Below are positions 9,202-16,577 of a DNA stretch of 64,000 bases, piece by piece. A model generated the notes under the pieces. That model was not told the DNA's origin and searched no databases. It was given only the letters and a program-made list of their open reading frames with translations. The DNA lies in contig OZ253960.1 in assembly GCA_965267435.1 (NCBI GenBank), forward strand, positions 5,704,001-5,768,000, given 5' to 3'. The position numbers were made by a program, and so were the translations under genes. Each line of letters starts with the position of its first letter. The stretch's first letter is position 1. This DNA comes from JAWPMT01 sp965267435. Lineage in GTDB: Bacteria > Bacteroidota > Bacteroidia > Cytophagales > Cyclobacteriaceae.

Positions 9202-9228
9202 GGCACCCGATGGAGGGTGCCTTTTCTC
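9202..9228 (+). terminator. Rho-independent terminator after third lipoprotein gene
   Basis: GGCACCC (9202-9208) pairs with GGGTGCC (9215-9221) around a 6-base loop, followed by TTTTCT. The stem sequence closely resembles that of the terminator at 8123. A second small hairpin, CCGAGAA/TTCTCGG, lies at 9075-9091 closer to the stop codon. Confidence 0.8.
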
Positions 9229-9316
9229 CACATCCATTGGACAATGTTTTGAAGCAGAAACTTTAGAAGGCATCGAGTCAATGATGGAGGAGGCTGAATT
9301 TGTTCACAACCGGAGG

Positions 9317-9367
9317 GAGGTGCTGCGGAGATGAGAGTTTTATATACAACGCCAAAATATATTGATA
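9317..9367 (+). promoter_or_regulatory. Duplicated leader, copy 2
   Basis: Near-identical to 8496-8545 (GAGGTGCTGCGGAGA, TTTTATATAC, AACGCCAAAATATATT). It ends directly at the ATG of the fourth lipoprotein gene. The region between the terminator at 9202 and this block (about 9230-9316) shows nothing else. Confidence 0.6.
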
Positions 9368-9895
9368 ATGAACACTTTGAGGATTTTGCTGCTTGTACTA
9401 CTGGGCGTAGGATTAGTAGCGTGTGAGGACGATTACACTGCCATCGAGGCACCGAATCAGGTGTCTATGGACTTGGAAGGCGCTGGTTACCTGAACGTAG
9501 AAGCCGTGGCTGATTTTGGTAGTGTGGACGGCACCTTCACTGTAGCGATCAGTGGTGAGGGGTACTCTACAGCCTGGGATGACTATCAGCTGGAGATGGA
9601 GCACAAAGAATGGCACTCAGCTGGAAACAACCAGTATGTCATTACTAATGGCGATTTCAATCTGATGGACGCCCTTGGGGAGGCAATCTTGAAAGGCTTC
9701 TACTCAGGACAAGGACTGATGGATGGAGACCAGAGGCAAGAAATGAGCCTTGTAGTCCAGATTACAGAGAATTTTGACCCTGAGTTTCAGATCACCAACA
9801 ACACTTTCAGTTTGCGCTTGCACGACTTTGGTGAAAATGGCGAATGCTGCTTTACACTTGATGGGAAATGTCAGTCATATGGCCCTCCCCAGTAA
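9368..9895 (+). CDS. Lipoprotein, fourth of the four-member tandem family
   Basis: Starting at the ATG at 9368, which matches the start of the third member, the signal peptide is MNTLRILLLVLLGVGLVAC with the lipid cysteine at 19. The core (M-E-H-K-E-W-H, V-I-T-N-G-D-F, L-K-G-F-Y-S-G-Q-G-L-M-D-G) and the C-terminal L-H-D-F-G-E-N-G-E-C-C-F-T are shared with the third member. A TTG six bases upstream is in frame but unnecessary. The role is unknown; tandem copies with separate terminators suggest independent dosage or diversification. Confidence 0.8.
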   Translation: MNTLRILLLVLLGVGLVACEDDYTAIEAPNQVSMDLEGAGYLNVEAVADFGSVDGTFTVAISGEGYSTAWDDYQLEMEHKEWHSAGNNQYVITNGDFNLMDALGEAILKGFYSGQGLMDGDQRQEMSLVVQITENFDPEFQITNNTFSLRLHDFGENGECCFTLDGKCQSYGPPQ

Positions 9896-9926
9896 GCAAA
9901 GGGAATTGGCGCGTTGAAGGACAGTG

Positions 9927-9959
9927 GAGTCACCTGCTGAAAGGGGGTGGCTCTTTTTT
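9927..9959 (+). terminator. Rho-independent terminator after fourth lipoprotein gene
   Basis: GAGTCACC (9927-9934) pairs with GGTGGCTC (9946-9953) with one G-T pair, followed by six T. Confidence 0.8.
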
Positions 9960-10057
9960 GTGTCCGGCTATACAGGTGAACATCAGTCTTACTCACATCT
10001 GTCGCTTCTGAACACCTAGGCTTCCACCTGGGTTAACTGTCGTAAGTAGGTTAGTGT

Positions 10058-11554
10058 ATGTCCTATCAAAAACTGGCCCTCATTCTGGGCGATTGTCTTT
10101 TTCCTGATCATCACCGATTGGAGCCAGATGGCTCCACCCTGTTCTTCATGGCTGAGGACCGGGACCTGTGCACGCACTTCCAATACCACAAGCAGAAGAT
10201 CGCCCTCTTCCTGTCTGCAATGAGATCCCATGCTGACGACGTAGCCGCCAATTGGCCTTTGAAATATCACAGGATTGATGAGGTGGATGGGCTGTCCTTC
10301 GAGGAGAGGGTAGAAGAGCTGCTGAAGTACCATCGGGAGATCACTGAGCTAGTCACCTATGAAATCGAGGATCGGTTTTTCGAGGATCGCATAAAAACGT
10401 TCTGCGAGAAGCAGGGCCTGCAGCTTACGATCGTGAGCTCTCCAAAATTCATCAGCTCCCGGGAGGATTTTGAAGCCTACAATCAGCGTGTGCGGAAGCC
10501 CTTTATGGCAAAATACTATGAGCAGCAGCGAAAGAGGTTGAAGATCCTGGTCGATGAGGAAGGGAAGCCCCATCACGGTCAATGGTCGTTTGACGAAGAC
10601 AACCGCAAGAAGCTGCCGAAGGGGATTGTCATTCCACCGCAGCCCCGATCAGAGTCGACCCAGCATACGAAGGATGTCATCAAGACTGTCAACGATCTCT
10701 TTGGCGATCATCCGGGATCCCTGGACAACTTCAATTGGGCTACGACCAGGCAACAGGCAATCGCAAGGTTGGATGAATTTCTCGTGCAGCGATTTCAGCA
10801 GTTTGGGCCGTACGAAGACGCCATTGACAAGGAGGGTGTTTTTCTGTTTCACTCGGTGCTGTCACCTTATATCAACATGGGCCTGCTAACCCCCGACGAA
10901 GTAGTCAGGAAGGCCCTGGCTTTTCATGCCCAGTTTGGTGTTCACTTTCCTAGTGTCGAGGGTTTTGTCCGCCAGATCATCGGTTGGCGTGAGTTTGTGA
11001 GAGGGATCTACCATACGTACCACGATGACCTGTATGCCAACTTCTTTGGGCATAGTCGCCGAATGAAAGATTGTTGGTACAACGGTACCACTGGGGTGCC
11101 ACCCCTCGATGATAGCATCAAAAAAGCGCTCAAGCATGGCTACACGCACCACATCGAGCGACTCATGATCCTGGGGAATATCATGCTGCTATGTGAGCTG
11201 CATCCCGACGAGGTGTACAAATGGTTCATGGAGATGTATGTCGATTCTGCCGACTGGGTGATGGCGCCGAATGTCTATGGCATGAGCCAGTTTGCCGATG
11301 GAGGCATCTTTGCTACGAAACCCTATATCGGAGGATCCAACTATATCCTGAAGATGAGCAACTACCGAAAGGAGGGAGAGTGGCCCCAGATCGTCAATGG
11401 GCTGTACTGGAGATTCATAGATCGCAATCGCCAGCTCTTTGGTAGTAATCCCCGTATGGCCATGATGACAAAGACGCTGGACAAGATGGGTGATGAGAAA
11501 AAGAAGCGGCTGTTTGGTTTGGCGGAGGAGTTCATTGGGAGAGTTACAAATTGA
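10058..11554 (+). CDS. Photolyase-related protein (FeS-BCP-like family) lacking the cysteine loop
   Basis: The 498-residue protein has the layout of the prokaryotic photolyase-related family that includes Agrobacterium PhrB. An N-terminal Rossmann-like domain (about 1-130, starting L-A-L-I-L-G-D-C-L) is followed by the helical FAD domain. Family signatures are G-W-R-E-F-V-R-G, H-H-I-E-R-L-M-I-L-G-N, W-F-M-E-M-Y-V-D and P-N-V-Y-G-M-S-Q-F-A-D-G-G. The members I know bind a [4Fe-4S] cluster, with three cysteines between M-S-x-Y and L-Y-W. Here residues 433-451 read MSNYRKEGEWPQIVNGLYW: no cysteine, and a shorter loop. It probably repairs (6-4) photoproducts or senses light, without that cluster. 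A second photolyase gene lies about 800 bases away on the other strand. Confidence 0.85.
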   Translation: MSYQKLALILGDCLFPDHHRLEPDGSTLFFMAEDRDLCTHFQYHKQKIALFLSAMRSHADDVAANWPLKYHRIDEVDGLSFEERVEELLKYHREITELVTYEIEDRFFEDRIKTFCEKQGLQLTIVSSPKFISSREDFEAYNQRVRKPFMAKYYEQQRKRLKILVDEEGKPHHGQWSFDEDNRKKLPKGIVIPPQPRSESTQHTKDVIKTVNDLFGDHPGSLDNFNWATTRQQAIARLDEFLVQRFQQFGPYEDAIDKEGVFLFHSVLSPYINMGLLTPDEVVRKALAFHAQFGVHFPSVEGFVRQIIGWREFVRGIYHTYHDDLYANFFGHSRRMKDCWYNGTTGVPPLDDSIKKALKHGYTHHIERLMILGNIMLLCELHPDEVYKWFMEMYVDSADWVMAPNVYGMSQFADGGIFATKPYIGGSNYILKMSNYRKEGEWPQIVNGLYWRFIDRNRQLFGSNPRMAMMTKTLDKMGDEKKKRLFGLAEEFIGRVTN

Positions 11555-11559
11555 GAATG

Positions 11560-11753
11560 AATGCCGTTTACTTAAGGCACATTGAGTCGAAGCCGCCTCA
11601 AAAAGCACCCTTCTAAATGTCATCCCGACGAAGGAGGGATCTTTTGACTTTTTGAAAACGTCAGTTCTACCACCATAAAAAGATCTTTCGTGACCTCAAG
11701 ATGACTATGCTTTTAGAGGCGGCTGGCTCGACCTCGCTTAAGTAAAAGGCATT
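11560..11753. mobile_element. MITE-like element with terminal inverted repeats
   Basis: A 194-bp segment starts AATGCCGTTTACTTAAG and ends with its near complement CTTAAGTAAAAGGCATT. The inverted homology continues inward for about 45 bases (GCCGCCTC against GAGGCGGC). Inside it, GTCATCCCGACGAAGGAGG and the reversed AAGATCTTTCGTGACC form a second, imperfect inverted pair. The same 12 bases, AAATTGAGAATG, flank it at 11548-11559 and 11754-11765, as a target-site duplication would. It carries no ORF. It sits exactly at the stop codon of the preceding gene without damaging it. Confidence 0.65.
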
Positions 11754-11836
11754 AAATTGAGAATGGAGAATTAATTGAGAATGGAGAATTGAAAATTACT
11801 CTTCAACTCCTCCACTTTTCAACTCTCAACTAAAAT
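11754..11836. repeat. Intergenic repeat shared with 17965-18051
   Basis: The motif ATTGAGAATGGAGAATT occurs twice in tandem, followed by CTCTTCAACTCCTCCACTT and TTCAACTCTCAAC. The reverse complement of both halves occurs at 17965-18051 (GAAGTGGAGGAGTTGAGAAG and CAATTCTCCATTGTCAATT). It is therefore a dispersed non-coding repeat. The remaining stretch to 11952 shows nothing recognisable. Confidence 0.55.
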
Positions 11837-11952
11837 GGCCGCAAGCATAGGTTCGAGACGAGACAAGACTGGGGCGATGGGTAGCGCGGTCGAAGGCTCG
11901 GACATGCGCGAGGAGGGGTGTGTGGCAGGTTGGGCTTGGGCCTGAGGGAATC

Positions 11953-12084
11953 CTACTTATTCCTCCTACACCTCTCGGAACAGTACTTGACCTCATCCCA
12001 TACGGTCGCCCATTTTTTGCGCCAGGTGAAGGGTCTGCCGCAGACTGCGCAGTCTTTGGTAGGGAGGTCACCCTTTTTTCTCAT
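11953..12084 (-). CDS. DUF2256 small zinc-ribbon-like protein
   Basis: A 43-residue protein reads MRKKGDLPTKDCAVCGRPF, continuing T-W-R-K-K-W-A-T-V-W-D-E-V-K-Y-C-S-E-R-C-R-R-N-K. This is the C-x2-C-x19-C-x3-C (C12, C15, C35, C39) layout and wording of DUF2256, expected to bind one zinc. Its ATG overlaps the TGA of the TIGR03643 gene (ATGA), so translation is probably coupled. DUF2256 genes are, to my knowledge, often found beside photolyase/cryptochrome genes in bacteria, as here. Function unknown. Confidence 0.9.
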   Translation of the reverse strand: MRKKGDLPTKDCAVCGRPFTWRKKWATVWDEVKYCSERCRRNK

Positions 12085-12368
12085 CTTCTTTTCGTCATCT
12101 TATTGAGACCCATCAGTCCCTGCTGAGTACTCTTGAATCGGTGGTCATCACCGTCAGGCCTCGTCGCATCGTGCTTGGTTTTCCGCCCCTGTACTCGCTT
12201 GCGCCAGAGGTTGAAGCTTGATTGCTTCATCTCACGTCGCATGAGGTCGATGACTTCCTTTTCGGGGAGTCCAAATTGCCGCTCGATGGCATTGAAGGAC
12301 GTGCGGTCCTCCCAGGCCATTTCGATGATGCGGTTGATGTCTTCGTCAGTTAGCTCTCTCTTTTTCAT
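12081..12368 (-). CDS. TIGR03643 / DUF2805 family protein
   Basis: The 95-residue protein (MKKRELTDEDINRIIEMAWE, then D-R-T-S-F-N-A-I-E-R-Q-F-G-L-P-E-K-E-V-I-D-L-M-R-R) has the compact helical, helix-turn-helix-like pattern of TIGR03643/DUF2805, followed by a basic tail. It overlaps the end of the photolyase gene by 23 bases and the DUF2256 start by 4. The association with photolyase and DUF2256 matches what is known of this family's neighbourhoods; no biochemical role is established as far as I know. Confidence 0.85.
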   Translation of the reverse strand: MKKRELTDEDINRIIEMAWEDRTSFNAIERQFGLPEKEVIDLMRREMKQSSFNLWRKRVQGRKTKHDATRPDGDDHRFKSTQQGLMGLNKMTKRR

Positions 12369-13819
12369 TTTGCGTGGCTAGGATCTTCCTGGCCTCGGCC
12401 TTGACCTGCGGATCTTTCTTCTTGGCCCAGAGGGCTTTCGAAGCCGATCGGTACGTCTGCTTGATGTCCGCGACCGGGTAGGGGTAGTCTTCCCCGATCA
12501 CGCAGCCATACATCTGCTGATCCATCGTGGTCATCGTCCAGGGCTCGGTTAAGAGGTTGTCTGGTATTGCAACCAACTCGGGGACCCATTCCCTTACGAA
12601 GCGCCCTTCGGGGTCATTGTCTTTTTGCTGTTTTTGGGGATTATATATACGAATTGTATTAAAACCCGTGGTTCCGGCCTGCATTTGGAACTGTGCGTAG
12701 TGGATTCCGGGCTCAAAGTCCAGAAACTGGCTGGCAAGAAAATCCGCTCCGCGCTTCCAGTGTAGCCATAGATGGTGAGTGAGAAATGACACCACCATCG
12801 AACGCATCCGGAAGTTGAGATAGCCTGTAGCTCGCACACACCTCATGCAAGCGTCGACCAGCGGGTAGCCAGTCTGGCCTTGCTCCCAGGCTTGATACAG
12901 CTCCTCATCCCAGTCGGTGCGCAGATCGTCGTAGGCGGGATTGATGTTTTGTGATTCATAGTGGTCCATCATCTCAAACTTCTGGATGAAGTGGCAGTGC
13001 CAGCGCAGACGGGACATGAAGGAGTTGATGTTCCATTTTTGATCGCTATCCTTTTTGGCAGAGGCGGCAGCCTGGTAGACTTGCTTCATTGACAGGTTGC
13101 CCCAGGCGAGATGCGCCGATAGGCGGCTGCAGCTTTGACGACTGTCATAGGGCCTGGAGATGTGCTTATTGTAATTGGCAACGCGATCCAATAGGAAGGA
13201 CTGTAGGAGCTGATGGGCGTGGCCCTCACCACCACGTTGGAACAAGGGGTCGTGTGTGGAAATCGTCGAAGCGACAGGTTTCGCTTCCAGCGCTCGCTGA
13301 TCGGGGGGGGGAGAGGTTGATGGCCTTCAGCTGTGAGAGGACTGGCTCATCGGTCGGGGAGGACATGGTCGCATACCAGTGTTTCGGCCAGTTGTTGCGG
13401 CGCTTGATGCCTCGGATCACGCCGGCGTAGGGAGTCTCCAGCCATTCGATGCCGCGCTCCTCACAGAATCTCGCTACTACTTTGTCCCGATCGTAAGTGA
13501 GGGCGATGCCGGTCTCGGCGTAGCTGAAGATCTTGCCAATGTCATACTTGGTAGCGAGTGCCTCCAGCGTGGGTAGTACCTCAGCATGGAGCAGATGCAG
13601 CCGTGCTTTGACATGTTCGAGCCGCTCATTGATGTCAGCCACAGACTCGGAGACAAAGCGCCAATGCCGGTCGTCGCTTTGAGGCGCTGCCATGAGTGAT
13701 GGCTCCAGGAAGCCCAATAGAAGTACGGGCTGCCCTTCCTCAATGGCTAGCTTGAGCGGACGATGGTCTTGCAAGCGAAAGTCTCGCTTGAACCACACGA
13801 TGTTGATAGTTTCTTTCAC
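12346..13819 (-). pseudogene. Deoxyribodipyrimidine photolyase/cryptochrome, split by a one-base frameshift
   Basis: Two overlapping frames together encode one about 490-residue photolyase. The N-terminal 197 codons start at a GTG (13819) with I-V-W-F-K-R-D-F-R-L-Q-D-H (antenna domain). The C-terminal part holds the FAD domain, with H-A-H-Q-L-L-Q-S-F-L, Y-P-L-V-D-A-C-M-R, T-G-Y-L-N-F-R-M-R-S-M and R-I-Y-N-P-Q-K-Q. The frames diverge at a run of nine C on the coding strand (G at 13303-13311). With eight C the reading is N-L-S-P-P-D-Q-R-A-L-E-A-K and continues smoothly into F-Q-R-G-G-E-G-H-A. It may be a true mutation, a slippage-controlled gene or a sequencing error. The GTG overlaps the DoxX stop (GTGA). 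Confidence 0.85.
13303..13311 (+). repeat. Homopolymer run of nine G at the photolyase frameshift
   Basis: Nine consecutive G on the plus strand. Removing one base joins the two photolyase frames. Such runs are prone to slippage in replication and to length errors in sequencing. Confidence 0.9.
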
Positions 13820-14193
13820 TTACGATGATACCAGGCCCATAGCATCAACAGCGGTTGGATGAGGACAAGTCGCACCCACCCTACCCACAATGGAGCACAC
13901 AAGCCGCCCTCGATGCATCCGCCGATCTGGATGAAATACACATGGGAAGGAATGAAGAGTATCAGCAGGACGATCACCGCATAGGCAGCGTACCTCTTCG
14001 TTGTCTTGAAGAGGAGGCCGAGACCAAGAGCTACCTCAGCGATGCCCGCAACGGCATTGATCCACCAATGCCATGGCAAGTAATCGGGGATCAATGGTAG
14101 GTAAAAGTCGGGATTGCGAAAGTGATTGATACCTCCGGCAAAGTAGAAGCCCGCCATCACCCACAGGCTGAATCGCTTTATAAGAGTTGCCAT
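13816..14193 (-). CDS. DoxX-family membrane protein
   Basis: From the ATG at 14193 the 125-residue product starts MATLIKRFSLWVMAGFYFAG, followed by G-I-N-H-F-R-N-P-D-F-Y-L-P-L-I-P. It has four predicted transmembrane segments and the G-x-x-H-F motif of DoxX-like proteins. Upstream in-frame ATG codons exist, but they would overlap the previous gene much more. The chosen start overlaps it by 16 bases. The stop overlaps the GTG of the photolyase gene. The role within the photolyase operon is unknown. Confidence 0.8.
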   Translation of the reverse strand: MATLIKRFSLWVMAGFYFAGGINHFRNPDFYLPLIPDYLPWHWWINAVAGIAEVALGLGLLFKTTKRYAAYAVIVLLILFIPSHVYFIQIGGCIEGGLCAPLWVGWVRLVLIQPLLMLWAWYHRK

Positions 14194-14591
14194 TTCTGCT
14201 GTCGGTAAGAGGCTCGTAAAATCAGGAAGAAGGGGATCCACCAGATCAGGTCATTGGTGATCAACGTGTATCCGAAGGCGATTGAGACCTTCCCCTGTAG
14301 ATAGTTCATCACGAAGCCTACGGGACCCATGATCTTTCCCAGGAATCCGACGGCCACGACAGGCCAGTGTCGTATAGGGTCGAAGCTCGCCCACCAGTAT
14401 CCGAGGCCATAGACACCTATGACCATGCCCATTCCCTGCCAGATCATGGGGTGATTGAGCGGCTCCATTCCTGTAAGCAGGAAAAATTGGTTGGGGAACA
14501 AGATCGTCCAGGTGCCCCATACAAGATTGTACACGGCAGCGATGCGCAGGGTGAGCGACATCCAGGCGGGTGTTTCCATCTGATTGTTCAT
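14178..14591 (-). CDS. Four-helix membrane protein, unknown function
   Basis: The 137-residue protein is hydrophobic, with about four membrane segments (near 14-34, 48-68, 76-96 and 103-125). It begins MNNQMETPAWMSLTLRIAAV. It resembles the small multipass proteins often found next to DoxX genes, but I cannot name the family. It is the first gene of the five-gene overlapping operon that continues with DoxX, photolyase, TIGR03643 and DUF2256. A METPAWMS start five codons later is also possible. Confidence 0.65.
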   Translation of the reverse strand: MNNQMETPAWMSLTLRIAAVYNLVWGTWTILFPNQFFLLTGMEPLNHPMIWQGMGMVIGVYGLGYWWASFDPIRHWPVVAVGFLGKIMGPVGFVMNYLQGKVSIAFGYTLITNDLIWWIPFFLILRASYRQQKWQLL

Positions 14592-14650
14592 CAGTGGAGA
14601 GAACTAGCTGGGCACCCCTAGGGTTTAGGGTTTTTTTGGTCTAAAGGGCC

Positions 14651-15080
14651 ACCGCACACCCTTGCATCCCTAAAGGGAACCTACCGCGCGATTTCCTGAA
14701 TATTGGACATTCGTGCTTCTCCCCTTTAGGGGCCGGGGGTGTAGGCGAACCATCGCGCACCCTGGCATCCATTGCCGGGAGCCCCTAAAGGGCGTCTGCC
14801 GCGCGATTCCCTGAAAATTGGACATTTGTGGTGCTCCCTTTTATGGTCGGGTGAACATAATGAACCCACCGCACACCCTTGCATCCCTAAAGGGAACCTA
14901 CCGCTCGATTTCCTGAATATTGGACATTCGTGCTTCTCCCCTTTCGGGGCCGGGGGTGTAGGCGAACCACCACATACCCTTGCATCCCTGTCGGGGTGCC
15001 CCCAAAGGGGAACCACCGCAGCGATTCCTTGAAATGTTGGTCATCCGTTATTCTCCCATTAGGGGCCAGTGGTGTACAGG
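14651..15080. repeat. Tandem array of four ~100-117 bp intergenic repeats
   Basis: Copies begin at about 14651, 14752, 14868 and 14969. The first and third are almost identical. The consensus is A-C-C-G-C-A-C-A-C-C-C-T-T-G-C-A-T, a CCCTAAAGGGAACC block, GCGATTTCCTGAATATTGGA, and CCCCTTTAGGGGCCGGGGG. Two internal palindromes (CCCTAAAGGG and CCCCTTTAGGGG) could form hairpins. The array ends just before the DUF559 gene, and a fifth copy follows that gene. Confidence 0.8.
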
Positions 15081-15100
15081 CAAGTTTGTTTCTTTGCCAG

Positions 15101-15457
15101 ATGCGTGAAATGTTCTTTGGTGCCTCTCCTGAAATATTCAGAAGAGCTCGCGATCTGAGAGATAATCCGACTCCAGCAGAGAAGGTACTTTGGAAGTGCC
15201 TTTCGAGAGGACAACTAGGCGTTAAGTTTCGCCGACAGCACCCCATTAGCGACTTCATAGCAGATTTTTATTGTCACCATGCCAAGCTTGTGATTGAATT
15301 GGATGGGTCGATCCATGATGAAGAAGAACAATCTGATTATGATAAAGGAAGAACTTACGAACTAGAGGCCTTGGGTTTGACAGTCATTCGCTTTCAGAAT
15401 GAAGAAGTCATGAGTGATTTGGACGTAGTCCTCAATCAAATAAAGTTATTGATTTGA
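15101..15457 (+). CDS. DUF559 endonuclease-like protein
   Basis: The 118-residue protein starts MREMFFGASPEIFRRARDLR. It carries the DUF559 (Vsr/PD-(D/E)xK-like) pattern: T-P-A-E-K-V-L-W-K, L-G-V-K-F-R-R-Q-H-P-I, F-I-A-D-F-Y-C-H-H-A-K-L-V-I-E-L-D-G-S-I-H. The acidic D-F-Y and E-L-D positions are the expected catalytic residues. ATG codons at 15101 and 15110 are both possible. The frame stays open to 14930, but that part is intergenic repeat. The gene is enclosed on both sides by copies of that repeat, as if gene and repeat travel together. Confidence 0.85.
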   Translation: MREMFFGASPEIFRRARDLRDNPTPAEKVLWKCLSRGQLGVKFRRQHPISDFIADFYCHHAKLVIELDGSIHDEEEQSDYDKGRTYELEALGLTVIRFQNEEVMSDLDVVLNQIKLLI

Positions 15458-15479
15458 CTTCTCACCAAACCTCAATTCC

Positions 15480-15632
15480 GGGACATTTGTAGTGCTCCCG
15501 TTTAGGGCCGGGTGATATGACAAAGCCCACCGCACACCCTTGCATCCCTAAAGGGAAGCCACCGCGGCGATTCCCTGAATGTCAACATTCGTTGTTCCCC
15601 CCTTTAGGGGCCGGGGGTGTAGCGAATCCAAC
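15480..15632. repeat. Fifth copy of the DUF559-associated repeat
   Basis: It contains ACCGCACACCCTTGCATCCC, TAAAGGGAAGCCACCGCGG, then CCTTTAGGGGCCGGGGGTGT. It is preceded by a partial unit starting GGGACATTTGTAGTGCTCCC. It lies downstream of the DUF559 gene in the same orientation as the upstream array. Confidence 0.75.
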
Positions 15633-15685
15633 CTTTAGGGGTCGGAGGGTTTAGCGTTTTTTAGAAGTTGATCATCGTTCATTGG

Positions 15686-15715
15686 TCTTGGTTCCTGGAT
15701 GACAAAGAACCAAGA
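15686..15715. terminator. Hairpin near the end of the SH3 lipoprotein gene
   Basis: TCTTGGTTC (15686-15694) and GAACCAAGA (15707-15715) form a perfect 9-bp stem with a 12-base loop. It is 26 bases past the stop codon of the leftward lipoprotein gene. There is no T run on that strand, so it may be a repeat or mRNA-stabilising hairpin rather than a terminator. Confidence 0.4.
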
Positions 15716-15741
15716 TCCACAAACCAGGAACATGCGCAGCA

Positions 15742-16485
15742 CTAATCCAACTCCCGGATCATGTCTTCCAGATCTGTAAGGAAGTACGACCCTTCGAAGT
15801 CACTGCTGTTGTAGATCACCTGCAACTCTTTCAACTGCTCATCCTCATCCTCTAGTGAAAGGGCTTTGCGGATGTAAACGGCCGAGGCCACGTCCACGGG
15901 GTTCGTGTTGATATTTTCCGATTTGATCCATCCCGAGGTGAACCAGGTGTCTTCGGCGCTCATGCCCTTGAACTCGACAAAGGCACCTTCACCTTTCACA
16001 CCAATTACGTCGAACTTACCCAAAATCTTGTCCGACTTGGTTAAGATGTCCGGGCGCTTGTAGAGGGGCGTGTTGTCTTTGAGCACTGCAGCAGGCTGGC
16101 CACCGATCATGATAAAGTCCTGCAGGATCCAGCCCTCCTTGCCATCCAATAATTGGATCTTTGCCCAGGTGCGCTCTCCATCGTCGGTAGTTACCTTCCG
16201 GGATTCGCCAAGGTATTGGAATCGTTCGCCAAGGGATACGGAAGTCACCCATTTGGCGTTGGCTCCTGGCTCCACGCGTACGCTGACCGTACTTTTCCAG
16301 ACGCTGACAGCAGTGGCGGGCTCCGCTTGCTCTACAGCAAGCGCTGTGGAATCTGATGCTTGTTCGGCACCTTCGGCTCCAGTATCACTTTCGGCAGCAC
16401 TGTCCTTGAGATCAGTACAGGCAGTGATCGTGGCGAGGCATATTCCGAGGAGTTGGGCTATGCGGAATTTCGAGTAGTTTCTCAT
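15742..16485 (-). CDS. Lipoprotein with bacterial SH3 domain
   Basis: Starting at the ATG at 16485, the protein has 247 residues. The signal peptide (MRNYSKFRIAQLLGICLATI, then T-A-C) has its lipid cysteine at 23. A low-complexity acidic/alanine linker (about 25-60) is followed by a bacterial SH3-like region (about 60-125: V-S-V-R-V-E-P-G-A-N-A-K-W-V and G-E-R-T-W-A-K-I-Q-L-L-D-G-K-E-G-W-I). A second, weaker repeat may follow (L-Y-K-R-P-D-I-L-T-K). Such domains often bind cell-wall or periplasmic partners. An ATG seven codons further upstream is also in frame. Confidence 0.75.
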   Translation of the reverse strand: MRNYSKFRIAQLLGICLATITACTDLKDSAAESDTGAEGAEQASDSTALAVEQAEPATAVSVWKSTVSVRVEPGANAKWVTSVSLGERFQYLGESRKVTTDDGERTWAKIQLLDGKEGWILQDFIMIGGQPAAVLKDNTPLYKRPDILTKSDKILGKFDVIGVKGEGAFVEFKGMSAEDTWFTSGWIKSENINTNPVDVASAVYIRKALSLEDEDEQLKELQVIYNSSDFEGSYFLTDLEDMIRELD

Positions 16486-16577
16486 TGGGTCTGACCTTTG
16501 TAGCACTGCCTTGGCAGATGCTGTTGAACACTACTTCAAAGGTAACGCACCCCTTGCCGGAAGACAAAAAAGCTCCC

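Noticed and set aside
11826..12071. Longer reverse-strand and plus-strand frames over the DUF2256 gene
   Set aside because: They are shadows; the 43-codon DUF2256 frame has the four zinc cysteines and the coupled start.
12346..13245. C-terminal photolyase fragment as an independent gene
   Set aside because: It starts inside a conserved domain and joins the N-terminal frame by a single-base change.
14930..15100. N-terminal extension of the DUF559 reading frame into the repeat array
   Set aside because: The extension is made of intergenic repeat sequence; homology to DUF559 starts after 15101.
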